Below, piece by piece: positions 1 to 10,415 of a stretch of 64,000 nucleotides of DNA. The stretch is from Actinernus sp. WN-2022 (Eukaryota > Cnidaria > Anthozoa > Actiniaria > Actinernidae), in NCBI GenBank assembly GCA_030867875.1, contig JAOWCC010001501.1, forward strand, positions 27,486,792 to 27,550,791, written 5' to 3'. The notes beneath the pieces are model-generated. The model saw only the letters and a program-made list of their open reading frames with translations, was not told where the DNA came from and searched no databases. The translations under genes were made by a program, and so were the position numbers. How positions within the stretch are numbered: the first letter of the stretch is position 1; each line of letters begins with the position of its first letter.

Positions 1-877
1 TGAGAATATATTACATTTTCATTCCATATTCTTTATTTTTGTATTCTTTGTTCAGAAAGAGAATATCGTCCAATAGCGATGTTTTGTGTTCATAAACATT
101 TGTTATGCTAATATTCAACCATGATTTCAAAAGGCCGCTTTGTGTCAGGAACCAATGGATCTTTGTTTGTACATTAGTGACAATGGATGACGTGCAGTGG
201 ACATGCTATAAATCGCGACCAAGTTTGCACGATGCAGGACAGGTATGTTTATGTTGTCCCTCCTTCTCGCCCGACAATCTCCTCGTATAGGCGTCATTGT
301 TTATGCCTCAGCATAAATTAAAACCATTTCAGTGTTACGTACATGTTGCAATCATTTGACATGGCCATTCGACACAATCATTCGACATGCTTTGTAACCA
401 GGCCCACTTGTTTATCGTGGTTTTGAGGTACAGAATCGAATAATTTAGGTGATTTTTCACACTCGACTGCACGACAAACTTCGTCCATATGCGTTGCCGA
501 CCAGAAGTGTCGAATAAGTTGTCTGAATGATTCTATAAATAACTTGAAACACCGCCTATGCACGTAACACTGAAATCGGTTGTAAACTTCAAGCTATTAA
601 ACTTAATAATCATCATTAAATAATTACGGAAAATTGACTTTTAAAAACTGTAAAATGGGCTGGGTGGCAAGAGTTGTAAATTTTGAGATTTTTAAACGCT
701 CATTCCGCATAATATATTAATCATATCACTCTCCAATTTTCGGTGATTATCAAGTGTGACAATCGTTCGGTTTGTTTGTATGAACGTCGCTTGAAGTTTG
801 ACTGGTTTGATGTATACTAACTAATGAGGAAAAAACCTAAACAAAAATTCGCCTAAATCATACGACACTCAGAGTAG
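1..877. other. No gene seen; AT-rich intergenic DNA
   Basis: No open frame here looks like a coding exon. A pair of ~20-bp inverted arms (about 322-343 and 555-579) may be the ends of a degraded small inverted-repeat element, but no target-site duplication is visible. The rest shows no recognisable feature. Confidence 0.5.
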
Positions 878-946
878 TTGATAATTGTATGAGTTGAAAA
901 AGCTACGAACCCGGTTTGCAGCTTTTTCGACTCATACAATTATCAA
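878..946. repeat. Short hairpin palindrome
   Basis: Two arms of about 22 bp (878-900 and 925-946) are almost perfect reverse complements around a loop of about 24 bp. The right arm abuts the inverted-repeat element that starts at 947. Confidence 0.75.
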
Positions 947-1372
947 TAGACCAGTTCGCGGTTAGTTCCGGCATTTTCAAGGGGTGCAAACATGGCGCAA
1001 AATACAGTGTTTGTATGGGAATCCGATGCCAAATAATTTCTGTAAAATCAAATTTCTGAAATATTCACTGTTACCAGGTAAAAACTGATCAACATTTTAG
1101 GGATGTAGCTGTGCTGGGAAGCGTGAAATCGTGTTTTCAGTTTTCCATACATTTGTCTGTAAAATTTCCCGCGGACTTTGACTTGTTATTACAGACAAAT
1201 GTAAGAAAATTAAAATTTTTGATCAGTTAAAATTTTGATCAGTTAATCTTTTACCTGGTATCTTGAGTTTGCAGACAGTGAATATTTCAGAAATTATTTG
1301 GCATCGCATTCCCATAGAAACACTGTATTTCGTGCCATGTTTGCATGTCGGAATTAACCGCGAACTGGTCTA
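947..1372. mobile_element. MITE with long TIRs, TA-flanked (family 'TAGACCAGTTCG')
   Basis: The left end (from 947) and right end (to 1372) are inverted copies of each other over roughly 90 bp, starting TAGACCAGTTCGCGGTTA. There is no coding capacity. Partial relatives with the same interior lie at about 42225-42400 and 63060-63388. The TA at each outer edge would fit a Tc1/mariner-type TA duplication, but that assignment is inference from the ends only. Confidence 0.8.
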
Positions 1373-1796
1373 TTGTACAGCATGTTTACGTTGTGAAATG
1401 GCCTAACACTGAATGGTTTCGGTCAACGTTTTCCCTTTTCATCGCAGAAAACAGATTTTGTAAGAGTGGGAGAGAAATACAGCAATACAGTTGCTGTACT
1501 GTAATTCTCTCGTACCGTCGTAGTACCTTAAAGGGGAACTGAACCCTAAAATCAACCCAACATCTATACAAAGCTGTATTCGAAAGATAAGTTCTGCTAT
1601 TTTATTTTTCTGTGTTGCGCGTGTATGAAGAGAAAATGAGTTTTCAAATTCGATTCTCCGCTGATAAACCTAGATTGTGTGGCGGCTCAATTCAGTGCAG
1701 TTTTCAGCATATCGTATCACACATATCAAGAAAAAGCAATCACACCTCCAGCACAAAGAAAACACAATGAGCTGCAATTGGAAGCGTTATAGTGCA

Positions 1797-2868
1797 GGGG
1801 CCAGATTCACGAAGGTGTCTTTCGACACAAGAGCCTCCTGAGATAGAATTTGGGTTTGGAAGAGGAAATCCTGTTGAGGCAGTATCGCTTCACCATAACA
1901 CTTATACATCAATTGAATAGTAGAATGCATGGTACAATATATCTTGCTTTGAATACTGTGTCGCTGAGTTAAGGTGGTTTTAATATCCAAAATGCTAATT
2001 ACATGACGTCAGGGGAGGCATCAATTATCATACAATTTTTTTTGTTACAATTAAACAACTTTTTCAAATTATCAGTGTTATACCCATGCTTGAAATAAAA
2101 TGATGTTAGAAAGTTGTCTTCCTATATCAGTAGAAATGCCCATTCACAACCACTAAGAAGTGATTGCAGACACCTCCCCTGACGTTATGTAATTAGCATT
2201 TTGGATAAATGATTAAAACCTCCTTAAGTCATCGGCACAGCATTCAAAGCAAAATTTATTTTACCATTCTACTATTCACTTGATTTAGAATGGATATCTA
2301 AAATAAAAATGTATTGTTCATAGGCACTTTAAGTTGTCTTCCTTGCCTCTGCGCGGTTGGAAGCTGCTTTCTTTTTTGTTTCGCTCTTCAATGTCATCCA
2401 TTTCTTTCGTACTTCATCCATCGACCGATTGTTGCCAGACACAGCTCTCACCTCTTCTCATACCTTCTCCCATGCGCGTTTCTTCTGAACATTTGATTCC
2501 GTGTTATTAAAGAGTTAAATAAAATTTATTTCCTACTTTGTACGGCTTCTAACAAAACCGCTATTTCTTGTTTGGTAAAATTGGGCCTTCGCCTCTTTGC
2601 GACCGCAGCCATAACAACTGATTTTGCGAATGACTAATTTAAACATATAAATATTAATTAGGCCATATATAAGGGCAGCGCTGATTGGCGTTTTCATTGT
2701 AATTGATAATTTCACGGAAGCTGGAAACGTAAGAGATGTCTTAGCTGAGAACATCTTAGGAGTACTCTAGGAGATAGTTGCCGAATCACATTTACGGCAT
2801 CTCTTAGGACAGTCACAAATTTTATATCTTATGACATGTCTTAGGAAAAGTTTCGTGAATCTGGCCCC
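1797..2868. mobile_element. Nested TIR element (GGGGCCAGATTCACGAA ends)
   Basis: The 17-bp GGGGCCAGATTCACGAA at 1797-1813 is repeated in inverse orientation at 2852-2868. It sits inside the 1532-3097 element and contains a third element. The region just inside the right end has several degenerate copies of a CTTAGGA motif. No protein-coding frame is recognised. Confidence 0.6.
1906..2332. mobile_element. 5'-truncated TTAA-type MITE (same family as 47828-48256)
   Basis: Two arms of ~130 bp form an inverted repeat, and the right end finishes at GGCACT followed by TTAA (2329-2332). The left ~35 bp present in the complete family member at 47828-48256 are missing here. Termini of AGTGCC next to TTAA resemble piggyBac/Kolobok-type non-autonomous elements; this rests on the target sequence and not on a transposase. 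Confidence 0.75.
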
Positions 2869-3108
2869 AGCTTTTCAATGCCAGGAAGAGCATGGCAAAA
2901 CTAATTTATTCCCCCGGCCGTACCTGACGTCACAAATTACAAGACTTGAGCCGTCTGTACATAGTGGAGGTTGTGAGGGAGGTTTTCAGATTTTCTTGTC
3001 ATAGACGCGCATCACAGAAAAATAAAATAGCAGAACTTATTTATTTCGAATACATCTTTGTATAGTCGTTGGGTTTATTTTAGGGTTCAGTTCCCCTTTC
3101 TCTACACA

Positions 3109-3563
3109 GCGGTCAAATGTTTGCGCATGCGTCAACTAATATTTTCAAAATGGCTGAAAATTGTCGTTGTCTATTGGTGTTAACCTTGCTTATTTTCAGG
3201 AATGGAAACCATAAACCAAGGTCATTCAATCGTCTGCACCCTTATTTGAGAATATTTTGTTGTTAAGTGTATCGGTATCATGTTCAATACACACATTTTC
3301 TAACAGAAACCTTCAGAACTATTTTGTTAAATTCTAAACAAATTCGGCAACTAGTATTTAACGTACGGTAAATGGACTAAACTTTAAGCTGTGACATTTA
3401 AAGGCTTGACTTGAACGTATTTTTCTTGATTTTTGAGGTTGAAGTTCACAAGTGGAGTGACATAAGGTTCTTACAATATTTTACGTTAATTTTGCGCGGG
3501 AAATTGGCGCGGCCGCCCACCGAGACTAACAGTAATGCGCATGAGCAGACATTTGAACGCTGT
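3109..3563. mobile_element. TIR element with CAGCGGTCAAA-like ends
   Basis: The left end (about 3109-3134) and right end (about 3536-3563) are inverted versions of a motif near CAGCGGTCAAATGTTTGCGC. The same terminal motif bounds a second pair at about 51975-52312. CAG...CTG termini are common in hAT-like elements, but no 8-bp duplication could be read, so the superfamily is open. Confidence 0.55.
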
Positions 3564-5121
3564 GCAAAAACAATACCTTGCTCGCAGGGATATAAACGGG
3601 GATTACAGGTAATTGTCTACAAACACGGTGGGGAAAAATTGCCTCAAAAACGGCCATAGCCATTAGTGAGGGCGTGAGCAGGTTTCTGTTCACTCCTATA
3701 ACTTCAATTAGCTAAATAATATCAATATCATATTTGGACATAGAATAAAACTTGGCAAGTGGAACATGTTGAAATTGTTGTTTCCATGGTTACAAGTCAC
3801 GTGACTATGGGGAAACCAATAAAATTTGCACAATACTTTTCCAATAGGCACGTTTTCTTTATATCGTTATTGGAAGTTGTAGGTGGGAAGGAGGAAGGAC
3901 TTGTTATTTTTAGATTCTCAAATTTCAACTTTTATTACGTCATAATGGTTGAAGTCATGAAAATCAATATTTTGAAATTAATACTACTACTGAACCAGAG
4001 GCGAAAAAAATTTGTTTCTTACAGAATATAACAAGAGTGGTGCACGTTTTATGTCATTATGTTGAAAGGGAAAGGAGTTATTGATTATATTCCTCTCATT
4101 CTTTCCAATTAATTAGTTACATCATTAATGACGACAATTTTGAGCGACTTTAACTAATTATGTATCTCGGCTAGAATTTAATATCTTAAATACAGTTTTC
4201 GTTTCTGAACTCGTGCTATTACAATACTATGGTTTCTAACAACTTTCAAAGCGATGCAATTGATTTGAAGCATTTTGGCATTTTTGCTTCATCGACTGTG
4301 ACGTCATAATGACATCAATAGTATTCTATTTGCAGCATTCCCTTTCACACTCGCTAAATAAGAATGGGAGAAAAGCGAACGTAACAGACTAGGCGAGCTA
4401 CGATCCGGATCCTAACGTCAAAGGCACCCATACTTAAAACCGCACCAGTCTAATACTAAAACAGAAAACTCCTATACTTAAAAAGGCGATAAGGAATGAA
4501 AGGCAGCTACATTGAAGCGAGACGGAAAAAGAAAATAAGGGTGAGGCGGCTGCCATCCCCTGGGATAAAAAGTAAATAAATAAATAAACTTAGTCGCAAA
4601 AGAACGGGACGAGCGCGGGAAAACCCAGGGGATGGCAGCCCGAGCGTCAGTAATCCGACTAGGGAGAATAAGAATCCCTTTAGGGCCACCATAGAGCGGG
4701 GTGCGAAATTAAAAACAAAATTAGCGCATACAAGAAAAACCCAGGAAATGAGAGAGTATATTTTTAGTAGCAAATAAAATAACACTGCACAGTGGGGAAG
4801 TGGAACAAAGACCATGGCAAAAGAGTAAATTGGCAGCATCTCACGTATATAAAACATAATACAGAATACTCGTACCATCAATATAAGGCTGAAAGGAATG
4901 AATAACTGATAACAAAGTTAAAGTAGGCATAAAATGCCGAAATCATATATGCGAGACCAAAGTTGTGGACACCAAATTTAAAACCGACAACACAGTCCAA
5001 TACGAACTAAGGGGTTGGAGGGGGGAGGGGTAGCGAAGGGGATATAAATAATTCTAGTAGAAAATTATAACTAGAGACATCAGACAGTTGACATCTAAAG
5101 TACACCGACGGCATCAGAAGG
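3564..5121. other. No gene seen
   Basis: This is AT-rich DNA with open frames on both strands that lack recognisable domains or splice context. The longest (4507-4881, minus) is hydrophobic only because the plus strand is purine-rich. I saw no convincing repeat or RNA gene. Confidence 0.45.
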
Positions 5122-7140
5122 TGACACGGCAACTGGACAAAATTCGGAATTTTAGGCAGTACAACGTACGTGCACACCAAATATGTGAAATTTTAAAACA
5201 GCGTACATGTAGCTTGGATGTGTTTGGCTATAGAGATGCCCTGCGCACACGTTTCAGGACGAATTTGATTTAATGTACCCGTTCAAAGCCGGGACGGTGA
5301 CACGGCAACTGCACAAACGCCTACATGAGATAATATAACGCACGCACAAAACACAAATTTGAAATATAACACGGCAAGATCGGCCGACACGTACAAATGG
5401 AAACGGGGAAACAAGAGATAACAAAATCTAGAGGTGAAACGGCAACTGCACAAATGTTTATCTGTGAGACAATATAACGCATGTACCAATATTTGAAATA
5501 TGAATGGCAAGATCGGGCGACACATACAAAAAAAGGGGAACGGGGAACATTGCCAGAAATATGGGACAAGATGGCGGCGCACATGCGCATCAGTGTCCAA
5601 AATGGCTGTCAATCCCTATAAGAAGATGTATGAAAAACATAAAACTTTTCAAATTTGAAGACCTTCTAAGTTTGATTTCATATTAGTGCGCCTCGAGACC
5701 AATAACTTACCGATTAAGCTGTGTATTGAGGCCACAAATAATCCCTCAGATCGTCGGCAAAGTACTTCCCCGAGAAATGCATTTCGCCCTTCAAATGCTC
5801 CTAATTTTCCTTGTTGTTGTCTGTAATCTGGCTGAACCCATGCACAGTTTGAGGTACAACAGTACGCCAAGTCTTTGGTGAGGCAAATAAGTGCGCCTCG
5901 GTGTCAATAAAGCAGTGTTCAATGCATCCAAATCGCCAATAAAATGTACAATAACACTCCTCCAAAGTACTACCAAACACGTCTGAGTTTTGTAGAAATA
6001 ATGTTAGTGCCAGGACGCCATGTAGGATTACATTTTCGAAGAAAACTTGACGAGAAAGGAGAGAAACGTCACCATTTGTCACCATATTGCTTTCTGTCCG
6101 CCATCTTGTTGTGTTAACCTAAATCCTGCAATGTTTGCTGGGATATAAACTGGGTTTCAGGCCTTTCTCCTCTAAATAATTGCCGCCACAGCTGGACTTG
6201 GACAGACAGACGCCGGAGAGAGGACAAATCCAAAAATGGCTTTTTAATCACAATGGCTACGTTTAAGCTAATATAACTCTCGTTCCGCTTCTATATTCTT
6301 ATTTCATCACAGAAAGTTTCGGTTTTCTTTGCGTTGGAAGGTCTATAAACAGTATAAAGAACCTACTGAGTCTCACTCACTATAAGCCGCCATTTTGAAT
6401 CGGCTAAAAGGGCGCCCGCAGTACCTTTCCGCTGATGTCCATAATTTCTGGCAATGAAACACGCCACAGAAATATAAATTGGGGTCTAATTCTACACTTA
6501 AAGGTGAAACGGAAACTACACAACTGAATCCGCATTTGTGAGGCAACAACACACGTACAAATTAACGAAATATGTAAAATATAAACACGGAAACACCGGG
6601 AAAAGCGTGTACCGGGGAAGAGGAAACAAACGAAGCAGACATAACTAATTATAGGGTGTAATCCTAAGGGTGAAACGGCAACTACACAAATCCGTATTTG
6701 TGAGGCAATATGATGCACGGAGAAACGAACTATGCGAACTGTAAACACGGCAACAACGACCGACACGTGCAAAGGGAACGGGGAAACAAGTGAAGGAGAA
6801 ATAACTAATTCTATGGGTCTAATCAAGGGATAAAAACAGCAACTGCACAAATCCGTATTTGTGAGGCAATTTTACGCACGTAGAAATCAAATATACGAAA
6901 TACAAATGCACGTCAACATCGGCAAACACGTGCAAAGGGAACGGGGAAACAAGCGAAGTAGATAACACCAATTCTAGTGGCGAAACGGCAACTGCACAAA
7001 TCCGTATTTGTGAGGCAATATAACGCACGTAGACACCAAATATAAATATACACGGCAACAGCGGCCGACACGTGCAAAACGAGCGAAGGAGATGAACTAA
7101 TACGAGGGCCGAATTCTAAAGGTGAAATGCCAACAAGACA
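5122..7140. repeat. Tandem repeat, ~140-175 bp unit, in two blocks
   Basis: A motif close to GGTGAAACGGCAACTGCACA recurs at about 5122, 5295, 5433, 6505, 6669, 6829, 6979 and 7119. Each copy is followed by similar sequence containing GTGAGGCAATATAACGCACG and CGGGGAAACAAG. The array is split by unrelated DNA at about 5575-6490. On the minus strand some units stay open and give a recurring peptide containing ICAVAVSP, which I take as a by-product of the repeat. Confidence 0.8.
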
Positions 7141-7233
7141 AAACCGTGTAGTGTATAGTACCAGCTACAGCTATAACATGGGCCAAAAGTACATAAATCT
7201 AAGAGTAGGATTACCACCGGCTCGGGTGCTGGA

Positions 7234-7496
7234 TTAACCGGGATGGACGTTCGCCTCTGGAGGAAGAGGATTTGGTGCGAGTAAAGCCTGTGCTGCCAGA
7301 ACGTTTGCACGCTGGGCTAATTGGTTGTCTACTAGGAGGGGTCGCGGAACTTGAACGTTGAGAGCCGGACGCGGTGGAACTTGATCAGCCACCATACAGG
7401 GACGACAAAACACTTGCATAGGGAGAACGCTGTGACGGTTGTGAGTTACTGACGTGAACTGCGCAAGGGAGTCGGCGCAGCTCTTATTTATACTCG
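7234..7496 (-). other. Possible small transcription unit: TATA box plus 61-codon ORF
   Basis: On the minus strand a TATA-like stretch (AGTATAAATAAG, about 7484-7495) lies about 65 bp upstream of an ATG that opens a 61-codon frame (7419-7234). The peptide is rich in Pro, Ala and Leu and matches no family I know. The spacing is what a core promoter would show, but the frame may also be the 5' end of a degraded mobile element. No function is proposed. Confidence 0.3.
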
Positions 7497-7530
7497 CACT
7501 GAAAGGGACTGGTGCAAATAGCTGATATTA

Positions 7531-7745
7531 CAGTGGCGTCTACGAATAGCAGTCTCAGCGGTATTGACCGGATAGCCTCGCTTAAATGTAATGAAGCGCT
7601 ATTCAAACTGTGTATCTAAATTAGTCGTGCTTGTTTAGGAGGTGTTGGTGTCAAATAAGAATGATGGTTTCAATGGCGCTTCATTACATTTAAGCGAGGA
7701 CTATCGGGTCAATATCGCTGAGACTGCTATTCGTAGACGCCACTG
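7531..7745. mobile_element. MITE with ~75-bp TIRs (CAGTGGCG ends)
   Basis: The left arm from CAGTGGCGTCTACGAATAGC (7531) and the right arm ending at 7745 are near-perfect inverted copies. Flanking sequence extends the palindrome from 7517 to 7757 apart from a 3-bp indel. CAGTGGCG termini are typical of hAT-type MITEs, but no clean 8-bp duplication is visible. Confidence 0.8.
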
Positions 7746-8105
7746 TATCAGCTATTTTATCTACACTTGACTACCATTCCCTTGGCGAAGTTTCAGCAAG
7801 ATTTGACATAAGCAGCAAAATTAGTTTTCTGTGACCAGAACGTCGGGAATGAAGAACCATTAAACCAGCATGGAGAATTCTTGTAAATTATACAACGATT
7901 TTAATGGATCTGTCGACAACATGATACTGTACTTTAATGATTTCGACCGGAGAGAATTATCCGATATACAATGTTTCTTTAGTAAAGCTTAAGTTTACAT
8001 TAATAACTTACTTCTGTTCGAGGTTGTCCATTCAGATAATTGCCAAATACAACTTCTAAAACCTGATCAGAATTAACATTCCGTGTTTGTGACGTTGAGA
8101 AACTA

Positions 8106-8355
8106 GTAATGAGGCCCGGTTAGGGGGGGGGGGGGGGGGGGGGTGCGGTTATCCCTTATCCCTATGTTTTTCAGGATAGTTATCCCATATCCCTGAAAGA
8201 AGAAAAATCAATTCCGATTATCCCTTATCCCGATGGACTTTGGTTAGACCTTATGCCTACTGAATTTACCTTCACGTCTTCTCGGATAAGGACGTTAAAT
8301 CGTAGGCCCATCAGTAGATGAAGAGCCACCTCGTGGAAATGCCACTGATTAATCC

Positions 8356-8387
<32 letters not shown>

Positions 8388-8470
8388 TGTATTCTGGTTC
8401 GTTATTCCTTATCTCAGTCATTATTTTGCTAGTTATCCCTTATCTCTAATACCCCTAATCGAGCCTCAGT
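8106..8470. mobile_element. Degenerate MITE with G19 tract and ATT microsatellite
   Basis: The ends near 8106-8128 (TGAGGCCCGGTTAGGGG) and 8447-8470 are inverted relatives. Inside are several copies of TTATCCCTTATCCC, a run of about 19 G at about 8125-8143, and an (ATT)n stretch at about 8357-8386. No coding potential is seen. Confidence 0.6.
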
Positions 8471-8803
8471 AATATAATGACGCATGATCCCAAGTTCAAC
8501 TCATTAACATATTAAAGGATAAGTAGTTTCCCGTTCTGGTTCATCTGAATATTACCGGTGGCCTAAACAATATCTTGTGTTGCTAAATTTGCAAAAAATA
8601 TTGTAGGATTTTATTTCGAGTGGAAAACAGACATAATATTATCTCTACTGCTAACTAAAGGATAAACGCGCTCGTTTTTTCCAAACTCTCTTCAAGGGAA
8701 CTCCAGGGGATGTGGTTATGGATATTCTCTGGAATCACATACGAAACTCAATACACTCTCCATTGGGAAGCATGAAGACATATTTACTTCTTACTGCATG
8801 GGT

Positions 8804-9242
8804 CAATAGGCCTTTTGCAGGAATGCAATAGTTTTGGTTATACTGGGTTGCAAAAACATCTTAATTCATATATTAAAGGCACTTGTACGAGATCAGTAGT
8901 GTTATTAGAAAAACCTGTTTGTAAATGCTATTTTCCACCTCCAATCGATTGTCGATCTTTGTAAAACAGCGTTTTTAAAGATAGCTTGCCCTCCAGTATC
9001 CGTAACAACGCCTTGCCCATGGGGATTACGAGCTCATTCATTCGTTAACGAAGTAATATATCAGCACGTGACTGTATTATATCAGTACGTGACTGTATTA
9101 TATCAGCACGTGACTGTATTATATCAGCACGTGACTGTATTATATCAGCACGTGACTGTATTATATCAGCACGTGACTGTATTATATCAGCACGTGACTG
9201 TATTATATCAGCACGTGACTGTTTCCTGCAAAAGGCCTATTG
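8804..9242. mobile_element. MITE (CAATAGGCCTTTTGCAGGAA ends) carrying a 21-bp array
   Basis: The 20-bp terminus CAATAGGCCTTTTGCAGGAA (8804-8823) is repeated in inverse orientation at 9223-9242. Other family members: 59983-60263 (both ends, decayed), 53282-54260 (interrupted by another element) and a fragment at about 47060-47205. In the relatives the right interior holds one copy of the CAGCACGTGACTGT motif; here that motif has been amplified in tandem. Confidence 0.85.
9057..9224. repeat. 21-bp tandem array, 8 units, with CACGTG cores
   Basis: TATATCAGCACGTGACTGTAT is repeated eight times head to tail. Seven units keep the palindromic CACGTG (one has TACGTG). The array lies in the right part of the MITE above. 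The plus frame stays open through it because 21 is a multiple of three, so the apparent peptide is an artefact. Confidence 0.95.
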
Positions 9243-10415
9243 TCAGTTGAGCCTATGATGTTTGCTCATGCGCAAATCAGTAAATAACTCAAAGCTAACA
9301 ACGGATAAACGTCCTGCTATCCCATGTTTCGTCATGTGTATATGTCGGTGAACGTTCAATTTAATTAATTAGAGTAAGACTGTTAGTCTGATTGCTGAGC
9401 ACCGTAGAAATACTATAAATACTTTCTCTTGTAAACTACTTTTTGATCCCCTATTCCTGTTTTTGTCTCTTTTTTCCTTCAGCATTGAACGGAGCGTTGG
9501 TGGCAAATGCAGAGAGAGAGAGACGGCTCAAATGGACCAGATATTGTCCTCGTATCAGATAAATATAAGAATCTTCTTCCAGTCACGTCATCGCGTTAAT
9601 TGGGATCATATTGTAATGTAGTTACTCAGCCAGATCAGCGTTATTCTCAGGGCCTTTATAAATATATTAGCAAAAGCCAATCACAATCGACTACATATAT
9701 TACCGTAAATCGCTGGGGATTCAGAATAAAGACCCTGTCGTTGTTTCGCAGACGACTTAACCGGAGTTCAGTTCGGATGCGACATAGGCTACGATATCGT
9801 ATCTGTACAATATATATCAGTTTGAAATATAATCGAGATTCGTTTGCTAGATATAGAATAAGAGCAGCTGACCGTGAAAATTGCAAGAAGGGTTATAGGC
9901 ACTTTAAACGGTAAAATGCACATTACAATATTAAAATGGGAAAATGTTTTTAAAGTAATCTAGAAATAAAACATATATACCGTCAAAATAACAAATACTA
10001 GTCATTTTGTTTTTGTGTGCGAGAGGACCGTAACCAAGTATATATGTCCTGCAATCTGATTGGATCCGAGAGCGGACTGTATTTTCTCTATCTCTGACCA
10101 CCGTCACCGTATCCTAGCGCCTCATCCCAGTGGAAATTACAATTTTTACAAAGTTTGTGCCGAGATTCTGACGTAGCAGCTACATTTCTTCCACACATGC
10201 GGTCCGGTCCGTACGTAAATTCAACACCCCGGGCATAGTGTTTTCTCTATACGAATCTCCCAGCAGCTAAATAACATACTATGCAAACTAAATTCTTACA
10301 ACTACAGACCAAAATAATGCTGATAACAGTTGAAATATTCACCTCTGTTCGTACTATAATCACCTCTTGATTTTAGACACTCGATATTAGTCACCATTTG
10401 CCGATGGTGAAGTTC
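9243..10415. other. 3' flank of the TPR-CHAT gene; no gene seen
   Basis: There is no recognisable coding exon. A terminus of the TTAA-MITE type (GGCACTTTAA, about 9898-9907) is present without a visible partner, and a short GA run lies near 9511. I could not pick a convincing polyadenylation signal for the minus-strand gene at 10416. Confidence 0.45.

Larger units (their letters stand above)
1532..3097. mobile_element. ~1.57 kb TIR element hosting two nested elements
   Basis: The ends are inverted copies over about 100 bp, starting AGGGGAACTGAACCCTAAAA at 1532 and finishing with the reverse complement at 3097. TTAA precedes the left end (1528-1531); the matching tetranucleotide on the right is TTCT, so a TTAA duplication would have decayed. 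Inside lies another TIR element (1797-2868), which in turn holds a TTAA-type MITE (1906-2332). No transposase frame is visible, so this is non-autonomous. Confidence 0.75.

Noticed and set aside
4507..4881. Hydrophobic 124-codon minus-strand frame as a membrane protein
   Set aside because: The hydrophobicity arises from a purine-rich plus strand, there are no splice or promoter signals, and no family resemblance is seen.
8125..8143. G-run as a regulatory quadruplex
   Set aside because: A single homopolymer inside a degenerate MITE; length is probably unstable or an assembly feature, and nothing links it to a gene.
9057..9224. Regular short repeats that could look like a CRISPR array or a repeat protein
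   Set aside because: The units are contiguous 21-mers without spacers inside a MITE, and the open frame follows only from the length being a multiple of three.
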